A stretch of DNA of 64,000 nucleotides from Perilla frutescens (GCA_026008535.1 BRKX01000006.1:33840664-33904663), one strand, 5' to 3'. Numbered from the stretch's first letter, positions 46,299 through 58,082 are shown. A program made the numbers and translations. Notes: generated by a model from the sequence alone, not told the origin.

Positions 46299-47896
46299 AT
46301 GGAACTCCTCATTCAATATGTTGATCCAGCAAGACTTGCTCTCAATCTCAACAGAGACGAGTTTCTAAACCTGGACTTTCTTAAATAGAGACTATCAGAT
46401 GATGAATTCCATCAAATAGTGAAAATAGTGGAGGAAACTGAATAGATGATGTTTCTCACTTAATCTCCAGAGAATAGACGATGCTTTCCAGAGCTTGTTG
46501 CTGAGTTTTACATAAACTCACAGATTGCAGGAGACAACAACATCATTTCATCAGTCGGTCACCATGTGATCATCATCACGAAGGCAACGATGATGGAAAC
46601 CCTCCTTCTTTTAGGCATAGGTTCACAAGCTGAATAAATAACCATGCTGAACCAGAGAGAATTATGGAACAACCGGATGAAACCAGATGCTGAGCATCGT
46701 GACTGAAGGACAGTATGAGACTGAAGTTCATACAACTCCAAGATATAGTGATCCACTGGCTCCGAGACAACTTGGACTATATGCACTTCAGCACAGAGAA
46801 TGCTCACCTGATGACACTCATTTACAATAGATGCAAGGTGGACTGGGCATCATTAGTGTTATCACAACTACGCCAGAATATTCAGAAGACTCATTTTGAT
46901 TATAAAATGGGCACATTCAAGGAGAAGCTAGGATTCATCAATAGGCTAAGCCTGATCATTAGTGATCAAATTCGACTTACTCCACTTTACGACGTGTTGC
47001 TGGATAGGAGAGATTTTCTCCCCATAATATTTTTCAAAAGAACGAAGAACCGGAAGCCCTTCGGCAAAATCTCAAGAAGGCCGCAAGCTGCTGATGAAGA
47101 CACCTCAGCTCTGACTGAACTGACAACCATTAGTCGAGGAAAACAACCCATGTCAGAAGATGACATGACAACTGAATCAACTGCGCCAACTGATTTTCAA
47201 TCAGCTGCCACAAGCTCTTTGGATGGCATTGAAGAAAGCTTTAATGAAACTCTCGAACATCTGCTATCTAGCAGGTTCAACATCATTGAGAGTTATGACT
47301 CCTCCCTCTTCGATCAACTGAGGCGATATCTCAGATGGTATCTGTGGAGATTCCAAGTTGATGAAGCAGTTATGTTCGAACTGCTTGATAGAAAGGGAAG
47401 ACATTTTTAGAGTCAAGAAGGAATCTAGAGCCAGAACTGGATGAACAACCCATTCACAGCATCTCCAACAATCTCGGAGATCATGGATTCAATGATTTAA
47501 AGAATCCAACACGGAATTCTAGCCGTAACTCCTTTACCGTTTAACGAGCCATCCAACTCATCCTCCACTCAAATAGAATTCATCTACCCACCTCCAACTG
47601 AAGAACTCTTAACGAGTTTCACCATGTTGACCACTGAACCTCAACTTCAATCTCCACTCTCGGATTTACGTCAACTCAGGCCAACAGAAGAAGCATCAAA
47701 CTGGCTACCCTCACCATCACCATAACAACAATATCCCTTCTCATATGAAGGTAATCTTGCTACTACCTTTAGTTTACTACCACACATCCCCTTACCATCA
47801 TTTGATCTACAACTGCATACCTTTTTGGATGATGCCAAAAAGGGGGAAGATGATGAAGAGATTGAGAAGAATGATGGAAAATTCTTGAGTCTTTAG
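46299..47896 (+). pseudogene. Accessory ORF 3 of element G
   Basis: Starts MELLIQYVDPARLALNLNRD. N-terminal part: CFPELVAEFYINSQIAG, SSVGHHVIIITKATMMETLLLLG, equivalent to the N-terminal domain of copy 2. Middle part (46715-47060): NRCKVDWASLVLSQLRQNIQK and KEKLGFINRLSLIISDQIRL. Then a disordered Thr/Ser-rich region and a second folded-looking block with FDQLRRYLRWYLWRFQVDEA (47310-47370). The frame continues through a Pro-rich tail to a TAG at 47894-47896. About 530 codons with a handful of stops, the best preserved of the three. The tail overlaps the first polypurine tract. Confidence 0.72.
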
Positions 47897-48394
47897 GATG
47901 AGATTCAGAGAGAACCCTCACAGTTTCAGGGGGAAGTATAGCCTTAGGGGGAAGAGATGAGGACTGTCGAAACCGCTGGAGAAGAAAGACGTCAGTAGCC
48001 TCAGGGAAAGTTTAGGGAGAAGTCTAGAAAAATGCCAGAGATGAGAGACATCAGTCTCAGGGGGAAGTCTGGGGAGATGTTTAGAGGAACGCTAGAGAAA
48101 AGAGATAATCTAGAAATTGGTGGAAAAGAGGAAAGGTTGAAGGGAGATGAGTACCAGCTGATGAAGTGCAACAACTGAAGAAAAAGGAGCTAGAAACTGA
48201 AGAAGAAAAGCAAAAACAAAAACTGTTGTAGATTGAAAGAAATCTAATCAGATTATACAATCAGTTTCTTAGCGATGAAAAGTTTTCTAACTTGATTGTG
48301 TTTTCTTACACACAAGCTAAAAATTTCTTAAAATCAGTTTTTCCATCATTGCTCAATTTTGCCATGTTTTGGAAATCATCAAAAAGGGGGAAAT
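47837..48394 (+). promoter_or_regulatory. Series of polypurine tracts before the 3' LTR of G
   Basis: AAAAAGGGGGAAGA at 47837-47850, AGGGGGAAG copies at about 47928, 47946 and 48059, and AAAAAGGGGGAAAT at 48381-48394 directly before the LTR. Several polypurine tracts upstream of the 3' LTR are, as I recall, a Sirevirus hallmark. The stretch between them is non-coding. Confidence 0.75.
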
Positions 48395-50310
48395 TATTAG
48401 GAAAAACTATCAAGAGTTTTCCTTAATGGGGTTTTGATGAATTGTCAAAATATGTCAAAGAGCCTTGAAAAACTGAAAATAAATCAAGCAGAAAATTGAG
48501 GTTGATCAAAATAAAAAATTGAGCTATCAAAGCCTGAGAATGATCAATCTAAATATAAAAAGAAAATAAAAGAAAATGAAAGAGAGAAAGAAAAGAAAAG
48601 GAAAAAGAAAATAAAAGAGAGAGAGAGAACAAAAAGAAAAGGAAAAAGACAAAGAAAAAGAAAAAGAAAGAAATCCAGCCAAGGGTTGAGAATTGAAGAA
48701 AATTGTAACTTGATTGCTAGATCAGTTAGCAAGTCAGGTAAACTGAAAATGCAGGTACTGACAAGTTCGAAGTACCAACTGCCATTAAAGTATACATGCC
48801 AAAAGGAGCTTTTCATTCTATAGTTATGATCTAAAGAAAATACCAGTTCAAGGCACTAGTTCAAAAGTGCTAACTGATCATCGAAGATCAGAAATTCCAG
48901 CTGAAGAAGAATACTAGTTGAAGGACATACCAGTCTAAGGTATGAGCTGAAGGATACCGCAACTCAGGCAAGCACCAACTAAAGAATGAAGTTCCAGCTG
49001 AAGAAAAGTACTAGTTCAGAGGATTTCGGCTGAAGACACACCAGTTCAGAATACCAGCTAAAGAGGTACAAGTTCAATATCCAAACTGAAGAAACACCAG
49101 TTGAAGAAGTTCCAGCTGAAGGGACATCAGTCCAAAGTACCAGCTGAAGCAAACCAAACTGGAGCTCAGAAAGCATCGAGCCAGAGCCCACAACTGCTAG
49201 CTGAAGATGATCAAAACTGGAGCTTGTAAAACTGCCAACAAGATGTGCATAACCAACAGCTGAGGAAATATCCGAACTGAAGATTTCAACTGCGAGCTGA
49301 AGCCCAGAACTGACGATCAAGATAGAAGCCATAATTAAAATTTAAATTTCAGATCTGCCAACATGAGGATCTTGAAGTTAATACAACCAAGATCTTGAAG
49401 CAAAAGCATGTCAAAAGAACAAAGGAAACTCAACGGCTCTTTAAATGAAAAGCCTCTCAATGGCTTTATCATTTATAATCATTCTTTGATCTGCAATGGT
49501 CGCAAGACACTCAACTATAGTGGATGAATGACTCAGATTATGACCGTGACCTTTTTGCTAGACTTTTGCGTGAAGAACAACTGTTAAAAGCTCAAGCTCA
49601 AATTCATCCAAAGCAAAAAGTCCCAACTGAGAAGAAGAAGCAAAACTGCTCATCATGCTAGCTGTTGAAGAATTCCATCCAGAGCCAGTCTCAGTTATGT
49701 TCTATACCGATCAACTACCCAGCTCAAGCCAAAGAAGCGCAATGGAGCACACCAGTTGATACCATTTTGAAGACTGTATTCTTGAAGATCGAAAAAGATC
49801 TAAAACCTTATAAAGACGGCCAATAGCACCTTATCTCTCCACCGAGCAGTTGGGGATTACAAGTGTGAGACTGTTGACCTACTGGCTGAGAAAGGGCGTA
49901 CCGACGGGTCTGTGTTTCCGCGACAACACCAGTTGAAAAGGAAGCCGCACTCGAGTGAAGGGTGCCGTTTGCCAGGTTTAACAGTTTGTTTTCACTATAT
50001 AACTGTAATAAATATACATTACACTTGCATAGTGGATTGCCCTATTCAGTTAGGAAGAAAGAATGTAGAAGTTGAGCTTCGAACCTCTATAAATTGTCTT
50101 CTCAGTTTACTGCTTTCAGTTACATGCTTTAACTGCACACCTCAAGCATACAACTGCACTCCGAGCAAACTGATCTTCTCAACTGATCATCAAGTACACG
50201 GATAACTCCACGAGTCAAAGGGCCCTATCTATTCCGTGGTTATTGTTATGTTTTGGATTAGTTTATTCACCCCCCCTCTAAATTGATTTTAACTCGCCCC
50301 GGGACCAACA
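48395..50310 (+). repeat. 3' LTR of element G
   Basis: Aligns with 20656-22552 at roughly 90%, with an extra segment of about 45 bp near 48480. The first dinucleotide is TA instead of TG, and the TATAAAG of the other copy reads TATAGTG here (about 49516). The purine-rich tract (48555-48670) and the CCAGCTGAAG-type repeats (48890-49300) are kept. Confidence 0.88.
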
Positions 50311-50351
50311 ACTTCTAATGTCAAAGCCTAGAGATTGCTCTACATACACAT
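50311..50351 (-). pseudogene. pol: Short RT fragment of element F beyond G
   Basis: On the minus strand it reads VYVEQSLGFDIRS and runs directly into the RT at 20650 when G and one TSD copy are discounted, matching VYVEQPPGFEIGDQ of G. RT upstream of this point is not in the window. Confidence 0.72.
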
Positions 50352-51792
50352 TGTTAGTGCCTTATGTGATACCAACCATTGAAGTTGGTTCAGAATGATA
50401 CAATGGTGTCACTGCACTATGTTTGTTTCTCAAGAGCTTTATACTGTTCTTGTTATAAGTAATTGATTGTCATTCATCTTTATGGCAATTCATAAATTAC
50501 TTCAGTATTTAGTTTTTCTAAGTACATTACCACTGTTCTGGACAACGTTCATAGCAATGTACATGAACGTGATTTGAACTTCCTGAAGACAACTCAAAGC
50601 AAGGAGTTTGGATTAAACTAAGAAGAAAATTATTGTGCATTGTGCCACAATAGAGATTGTTCAACATGCTGAGTACTGCCAACTAGCTTGAGTAATAGCC
50701 TGAAGTCAACCTGTGAACATACAAAAGATTTTGTTGTGCTACCTGAAGTGAAGATTCAAGATCAATAATGTACATTGCAAAGTACATGAACATATGATAT
50801 GAAGAGAATACTCAAAGATCATCAATGTCCATAGTAATGTTCTTGAACATTTGCATAAATATCCTTCGTCTAGATTGTTCTTCCAAGATCGACGGAGCTA
50901 TTCAAGGTTTACAACCAAGGCGAGATTTAGAGATATATCTAGAAGCTACGATATTCATCTGAAGAGATCAAGATTGAAGTCAAAGGCAGATTTCTATAGT
51001 TGGAAAAAATCCTAACATGGGTGGAACTTGATCTCGGTTCCAAACAAAGAAAGTTTCATTGTATGTTTCCGAATCAAATTACGCCATTTGTTTCCATGTG
51101 TTAGGCTATCATTGTTCATCTATAAATAGCATGGGATACAGACTTGTTAGGAGTGCAGAGAACACACCGAACAAAAGCACTACACAAGAATTGTTTAAGA
51201 GCTCTAACTATTTTGAGCCAGTTCATTATGGTTGTGTCTTACACTAGAGATTAGTGTTCTAGTCATCGTGTATTGATATACACTTGTTCATACACTATCA
51301 AAAGGAGTCTCTGGAGAGATTTCATATGAGAACTAGATAGGTTAGAAATTTAGGTTGTGAGAGGATCTCACAATTCAATTCAACGAAACAGAGTGTATGG
51401 GTAAATGGGTAGCGAGTGACGGGAGCTCTGTTGCGTGTAAGATTCTCAGTAAACATGACAATGGAGTAGTGAATTATTTTCCACGGAGAGATAAGTCCCC
51501 CTGATATGGATAGATTGATCGAATAGGCTTACCAAACATCTGTGTGCCTTATGTTTTGCATTGTCTTAACATTCTTGAACTTTATTGTGAACATCTTTCA
51601 AACGTTCAGCAACTTTACAGTAAATGTTGTGCAGACAGATACTTTTCACATGGGTGTGCAATTATAATTGACACCAGAATAGGTCATTTTGTGTTCAAAA
51701 TGAAAAGATCACGAGAAGTAAATATATGTGTCAATGGCTAGTAGGCGTCTCTACTACTTCAGAACCGGAAATACGGATTACATTCCAAATTT
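50352..51792 (+). repeat. Block M: LTR-like sequence, unclassified
   Basis: Starts TGTTAGTGCC exactly where F homology ends and runs to the LTR of H. A TATA-like TCTATAAATAGC at about 51120 is followed by leader-like sequence. No gag or pol; frames at 51059-51247 and 51544-51741 resemble nothing I know. No TSD found (CACAT at 50347-50351 has no partner), so it may be truncated. Probably a copia-type LTR. Confidence 0.4.
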
Positions 51793-53192
51793 TGTTAGTT
51801 TTGTATACTGGAAGACTTCTCTTTGTATACGTTTCTGATAAGATTATATGATGATATAGATTGAATATTATTGCAGTCACTGTTTGCATTTAAATTGTAT
51901 ATATTTTCGTGCATGTTCAATATACTTATATAATAGATGAAATGGTGTGGGAGAACACACGGTAAGATCATATCATGGATCCTTCTATTGTATTAAAAGG
52001 CTCATGGTTTAGATGGTCCTGAACTCACCATCGGTACACCGTAGAATAATCTGATACTTAGTTTGTCTTGACTAGCTGATTATTCTAGTACACCAATTTG
52101 TGTATTGAGGATGATCACGATAGGATACTATTCTCTACTCTGACCTATAAGTGAAAGAATAAAGATCCATATAGTTCCGGTTCTTAACTCATATATATTG
52201 GTGAACATATATATGTTGCGTTTATTACTTTGATCTATCAATGAGTGAGGTTCCTTGATGGAATCAATAATCTCGATATTTTGGGTGATACCATAAACAT
52301 ATATGATGGGTCGTGCAATATATATGGGCACCGTGTTCTGGTGTGCTTAGTTGATGATATCCTCTTGAGGAAACACAATGTTCATGTGAAACCCTGCATG
52401 TTAAATTTATTTCGTACATGAGAAAGCTTGTGTGCTACTACTCAAGATATAAGATATTAATTGATTATATCTTTTAGAAGCTTACATAATTAATTAATGG
52501 ACATTATATCTTAAACATGGGGAATGACTAAACTAAAAGAGAAAGCATATTCGTCAATATGTATGAAATTGATAGGTCAGTATTACTTCTTTAGTGGAAG
52601 AAAAGAAATAGTTGATTTATTTAATTATATCATAAGATTATTGGATATTAGAAATTAAATAATTAGTAGGCCAATTTAATATTCTTCTAGATCCCTGTTG
52701 CAGCCCAGTATGACTAAAGTGGACTGGAGATGGAACAAGAGCTAGAGGCCCATACCCAGTAGGGTTAGGGCAATAGTTCTCGCCCACCTCCCTATAAAAA
52801 TAGGGAGGGGGGATGAAAATAACAAGCATACAATTCAGCCCTCTTTTGTTCTCTTGCTCTCCATAGAATCCAGACCTGTCTCAATAGATTACAGCCCACC
52901 CTGTATCTGAACACAGTCCGGGAATACAACAAAAGATCTTGGAGTGGAATAGCATCAAAGGGGCGCCGATCATACACCTCTCAACAACAAGATTAATCCT
53001 GTAATCTTTTCCTCAATCCGACATTTCTTTATAAGTCATTTTTCGGTATTGTATGTTTCCGCTTTTAGTATGATCGAAAACCTGATTACATGTTAATTAA
53101 ACTTGACTAATTAAAAATATGGATTAATGAACAACCAATAGATCCTGCAGTGGTTTAGTTCGATAAAACCCCAACAACTGGTATCAGAGCGG
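51793..53192 (+). repeat. 5' LTR and primer-binding site of element H
   Basis: TGTTAGTTTTGTATAC to AACCCCAACA (51793-53176), then TGGTATCAGAGCGG at 53179-53192, a perfect tRNA-iMet type site. Related to LTR P. Confidence 0.85.
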
Positions 53193-53269
53193 GTTTTGGT
53201 ATTGTTCTAGATTTAATCCAGGCATGATTTCAACGTACATGTTTATTTTTTATGATAAATTTATGGTGT

Positions 53270-55688
53270 TGTAATACCCCGAAATTTTTTAGAAGGCTTT
53301 ATTCAATTTATGTTACCCTCTGATAAGTTAGAAAATAAGTTGGGTCCTTAAAGGATTCAAATAAAGGAAAATCGCAGCCAGGGAAATCTGTTAAAATTTA
53401 ATTTTCTCAAAAATTGCTTTAAAAATATGTTGTGATATTTTTAATGAGTTGATAGAAAAAGTTTCAAACATCGTGCCCAACTTTGAATTTTCCAATTCCG
53501 AGTTCAAATTAACATTTGGCACAATTTTAGGGTGAAAGGTAATAGGTTCGGATAACATAAGGCACATCCGTCATTATCCAATTTCTTTTTCAAAATATTA
53601 TCCTATTCGTAATTATCCTATTCTTTTTCCATCATTATCCTATTCCATCATTATCCTCTTTCTTTTATTCTTAATTATTCTATTTATTTTTCCTATATAA
53701 ATAGGAGGTTAAGGTTTCATTGTCATTCATTTTCAAAATCGAAACACCGAGCAGCTTCGGGATAAGGTACGACTCTAGTTTCCTATTTCATTTCCGAAAT
53801 AGTCATTTTGAAGGTGTCAATGCGTAGATCACGAATATGTGATTGAAACAATGACACGACGGATGATCACGATGAAAAACCATCATGACCGTCGCCAAAA
53901 GTCGCCACCACCCTTTAAACTGGCGACTTCTTTTGGGTCGCCGGATTAAAATGTGCCTTTAGGGTTTTATGTTCTATATATATTTATATACATTTTCCAT
54001 GTTATCACTTTTTAATTTCGGGTATATTTTGGGTATCTGAATATTAAATTGTAGTCTTTTTCAGATATATCCTTCATGGATAGCCCTATCGTATTTTTAA
54101 GCTCAAAAGTTGTTCCGTCTTAAAATATAGTTTTTTTATTTAAAGTGTCATATTTTTCCAATGGGCAGATCTTGCGGTATGAATTTATTTGTACCGAGTT
54201 AATTTTAGGATACGAGTTTGACCACCACGTATGCCAAAACTTCCTAAAGAGTTTTTCTTTATAAAAATGCCCTGAGTAAAGTTCCCTTATGAGTCAAAAT
54301 ATTTTGATGATCCGGGGTGCTGCATATTAAGATAGTAGATATTATAAGATTTACTTCATAGCTAAGAAATGTTAGATTTTGATCTAATGGTAGTCTTTCA
54401 TCGAAACTAAGTTATCGGACAATCTTGTAGGCACAGAAGAAGGAGACTTATAGTTGAGACCAGAACCAGAATCTAGATCTAGTTGTTCCAGATCTGATTG
54501 CCAGGTGGGATTTTATGATAGAAAAATATATTTTGGGTTATTATGCCCTGATATTTATAAAATGAATGTGATTGAATATCCAAGTCATGACTGTATTTGA
54601 TGTGCTCTCCTGACTCATGTAAGTCTTACTACTGTTTTTGGTGATGAAACTACAATGGTTCATGATATCAAGCCCCAAGCAAACAGGGCAGTGTGCAACC
54701 TTAAGCAACCCGGTTGTGTACACTAACCGACTCACCGTAAGCGTTCTAGGGGAGAGTGGCGCGCAATGATGGAACTAAAATGTTTTTGTATACATGGAAT
54801 TCACAAATTTTCTGTTTTAAAAGCTTTCCATGATATGCTTAAAATATGATTGGATATTCTGTTTTATAAAATGATTGTGAAGGGTTTTCTCAAAAGTACC
54901 CACTGAGTGCATTAGTACTCATGCCCATGCCCAAATCTTTTTAAATACTTTGAGGATGAGCTGCGGGATGGTAGACAACGGTGCTAAGGCTGAAGGGCTA
55001 TCGTTTGATGCATATGTTTCTTTTATGTATGGAGTCTAACTCAGAACATGCTTTCTTTTGAGTCTGAATAAATGCACTACGTTCTTTCCGCTTACTCTGA
55101 TTACTATTACGGAATGTTCGGTTCTCCGAATCCCATTTTCTTTACTGCTCTGGAGTGTTCGGTTCTCCGAATCCCATTTTCCTTACTGTTACGGAGTGTT
55201 CGGTTCTCCGAATCTCATTTACTTTCTGTTTCTGACAGGCAAAAGCCTGACATTTATTTACATTCCGCATTTAGACAGGTGCAAGCCTGGCTTTACATTA
55301 CTTTCCATGTCATGACAAAAGCCTGGCTTTATATTGCTTTCACGACAGGCGAAAGTCTGGCATCTCTTTACTTCATGTATTTGGACAGACATCAGTCTGG
55401 CATTTTTCATGCCTAACCTATTAATAGTTAACCTTTAAACTGTTATTATTTGCATTGAAGTTTTACTTCGTTATTCTTTCTTGGGTTCATCCTAAGAGTC
55501 ATGGTATCTGGTTTGAGTCATTTCATACGCTTTAAAAGCGTGGATTGATCCATTTATAGAGGTTATGTTGCCCAAATTTTTGGGGCACTAATCCAAGTTC
55601 TTTGATTACTTCTGTTCAACAACCCCTTCCCCCTTCTCCCAAGTAGCGCACCGGTCCCCTGCTATTCTCCCGGGATCGGGGTGTTACA
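53270..55688 (+). repeat. Solo LTR E3 (family of element E), in the leader of H
   Basis: TGTAATACCCCG to GGGGTGTTACA, 2419 bp, plus orientation, flanked by a perfect TSD GGTGT (53265-53269 and 55689-55693). Same family as both E LTRs, with the minisatellites inverted (three 41-bp units at 55108-55230 and the hairpin series at 55230-55410). Confidence 0.92.
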
Positions 55689-56428
55689 GGTGTTTAAACT
55701 TTTAGATTTAATTGTTCATGTATGTTGATATTATGGTGTTCAAAACTTGGATGAATTTTTGATTAGATTCGAAAATTCTAGTTTTGAGGATCCTTGTAAT
55801 TTTCGATTATATCTTATTAGATTTGGAATAGATTTTTGATGATATCAAAATTTCCAGATTTAATTAGATAGGTATTCAAAAATTATTATACCAGAAATTT
55901 TGAAATCTTGGTGTTTAAAATTCTCTAATTTTTCCTATGTAATTTTCGGCCCTAGCAAATTAATTTGGAAAAGTTTTTGATGAAGATCAAAATTCCAAAT
56001 TTATTTGGTAGGTGTTTTTGAAAATTTGATGTATTAGAATTAGTATTTCATAAGTTACCTTATTCTAATTTAAATAGATTTGGAAATACAATTTAAATTT
56101 GGAAAATTTTGAAGAGGATCAAATTTCTAGATTTATTATTCTTGTAATATTCAAAATCTATAAGGATTGGAGTTCGATAAGGTAATTTTTAATATATATC
56201 AATAGTTATAAAATTCTAATCCAAAAAGATTTGAAAATAGAATTTAAATTTGGAAACAGTTTGAAGTGGATCAAATTTTCAGATTTTAATTCTTGTTATT
56301 TTCGAAAATGTTGTAGATAGGAGTTTGAAAATTAATTTTTTATACATATCATAAATTACTTAATTCTTATCGAGATAGGATTGAAAATAGAATTTAAATT
56401 TGGAAAGCGTTTGAAGTAAAATGACCAG

Positions 56429-56560
56429 ATTTGTTCGTGAATGCCATGTCAAGGGATGCTTGGTCATTCGACACCAATGAACTAGAGTTTGGAATTAAAT
56501 AGAATTTAATTCCAAACTGCAGCTCCATAGATTGCCTTGACATGACATTCACGAACAAAT
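56429..56560. repeat. Head-to-head inverted duplication
   Basis: Outer arms 56429-56454 and 56535-56560 (26 bases, one mismatch). Inner arms 56486-56500 and 56504-56518 (15 bases, perfect, 3-base loop). The intervening parts are also alignable with a gap, so this is one imperfect palindrome of about 130 bp. Both arms encode a version of the same peptide (VNxMSR...ELxFGIK), meaning two copies of one coding segment point at each other. Confidence 0.88.
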
Positions 56561-57498
56561 GTAGTGGTACATTAACATCCAATGGAACCTCTTCAACAAC
56601 CTGTAAAAACATTAAAGCAACATGGTTGACAAATAATGTTAGAAATCAGCTGCTCCGCCATGTTTGCTTGTATGAGCTCTGTTTGATCTTCAACCACTTT
56701 CAAATTGAACTTGCTCTCCATCTCTTTCTCTTCTTTGCTCAAAGGTTGTTCTGCATCCGTCGTAGATTCTTTATGAATTGACTCTTCTAGAGCTGAAACC
56801 TCTAGATTGAGCTCTTCCACAACCTTCTCTTCTTCTCCAATGTTTTCACAAGTGGCAACATCTATCAATTCTTCAATAGATGCTTTAACTGAAACTATTA
56901 CCTCGAGAATATGATCTTTGTTGATGGCATCGAATTCAGTTGGTAACGCAACGTGGATCTTCTCTTGACATGTTGTTTCAATTTCTCCGGCTTGTTCAGA
57001 AATCAATGGGACTTGTATATTCGGACATTGGGCTTCCAAGAGACTACATTCACGACATATGTGGCATTGTACGTCGCTGGCTTCACTTGGTGTAACAATG
57101 GACGGATGAACTGGTAGTGCAGGTTGTGTAGGTGGTGTCGGTGTAGCAATAGGGGGCCGAATTATTGGGGTAGGCCATGTGTATACGGGTGTTGCAACGG
57201 GTAGTCTACAGCTGGACTGTGGTGCAAAATGATCAAATCAACTCACGGGCTATGTTCAGGGTTGTGGAAACTTTAAATATGGTGAGGACGACTCAGGTTG
57301 GCTCGAAGGGGGCTGTGAACTCGTGACAATGTGGGATGATCGCTCGAACTGGTCCATGAACTTGGCCATTCAATTATCCAACTTGTCCCCCAATGATTGT
57401 GTACTTTTATCCAAGCTTTCAATCATTGCATCAAAATGGTACTTCATGTCCCATGGGAGGAACCGACTGGACGATTCGAGTGTACCATCTGGATTCAT
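56503..57498 (-). pseudogene. Gag-region protein remnant of element K
   Basis: Likely start at the ATG at 57496-57498 (MNPDGTLESSSRFLPW), then a helical MIESLDKSTQSLGDKLDN region and a Pro/Ser-rich part with several breaks. A Cys/His cluster (CHICRECSLLEAQC) is near 57040-57070, followed by a 148-residue open, acidic Glu-rich frame (56593-57039) that matches the C-terminal half of the J gag. The core gag domain seen in J is absent, so an internal deletion is likely. Function of the acidic part unknown. Confidence 0.55.
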
Positions 57499-57519
57499 GA
57501 TCTTGATGGTGTATGTTGC

Positions 57520-58056
57520 TGTAGAGATGAGGTGAAACCATGGGGTAGTGGTCCACGGGTGTATGGAGTATGAATGGTGTATGGGTGTAGGGACTGTGTG
57601 GGTGGATGTGAACTAGGATAGAAATGTGTCCCCTTAGATGATGAGGAATGAAAACTGGAGTGTAGGGAAGGGTATATAGAAGGCTTAGAAGGATTGGGAT
57701 GGAAATAAACTAGATAAGGAAAGAAGAGAACTAGATAAAGAAGGTGGAATTTGGATGTGTTTCACCTAGGGTGGACACAATCTAAATAGCCTAAGATATC
57801 TATTATGGATGGGGAGAGTCTATACTATGTAGAAAAGTACAAGAAAAATCGAGATAGCAATCTGGTGTTTTTTTTTGCTATTCGATGCTTCTCTAGCTAA
57901 CAGGAGCATAATCAAACTGCAACAAAGACACGAACTGGACAGTACAAATAGAAAATCAAATCAGATTCTTTTTTTTTTCGACCTGTTCTTTTTTTTAACA
58001 TTTTTTTTTCACATTTTTTTTTCAATGGACAGCTATTCTATTACAACTATGCTGAC
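57520..58056 (-). other. Leader of element K
   Basis: Non-coding. Holds GGTGTATGG-type short repeats (57525-57620) and long T-runs (57962-58022) beside the primer-binding site; element J has the same arrangement. Confidence 0.6.
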
Positions 58057-58071
58057 GTGGCTCTGATGCCA
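58057..58071 (-). promoter_or_regulatory. Primer-binding site of element K (tRNA-Met-like)
   Basis: Minus strand TGGCATCAGAGCCAC, one change from the common TGGTATCAGAGCCAC site; eleven bases from the LTR. Confidence 0.65.
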
Positions 58072-58082
58072 AATTTTAGATA

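Larger units (their letters stand above)
20656..50310 (+). mobile_element. Element G: Sirevirus-type Ty1/copia element with three accessory ORFs, carrying E, R and Q
   Basis: LTRs at 20656-22552 and 48395-50310, flanked by a perfect TSD ACTTC (20651-20655 and 50311-50315). Order inside: primer site, gag, protease, integrase, RT, RNase H (the Ty1/copia order), then three accessory ORFs and several polypurine tracts. Gag resembles SIRE/Maximus gag, with a long coiled-coil tail. LTRs differ at roughly 10% in the stretch I compared, so it is old; gag-pol carries many stops. Excluding E, R and Q, the element is about 17 kb, large even for a Sirevirus. It sits in the RT of relative F. Confidence 0.9.
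51793..56428 (+). mobile_element. Element H: 5' end of a Ty1/copia element, truncated
   Basis: LTR, primer-binding site and 5' leader only. The leader (53193-53269 and 55694-56428) is interrupted by solo LTR E3 and shows three imperfect repeats of about 130 bp containing AATTTAAATTTGGAAA and GTTTGAAG. It stops at the inverted junction at 56429, so gag and pol are missing. Confidence 0.72.

Noticed and set aside
39657..47896. Accessory ORFs considered as envelope genes
   Set aside because: No signal peptide, membrane segment, cleavage site or fusion-peptide-like stretch seen.
51059..51741. Short frames in block M considered as host exons
   Set aside because: No splice-site pattern or protein family; they lie in sequence with LTR-like features.
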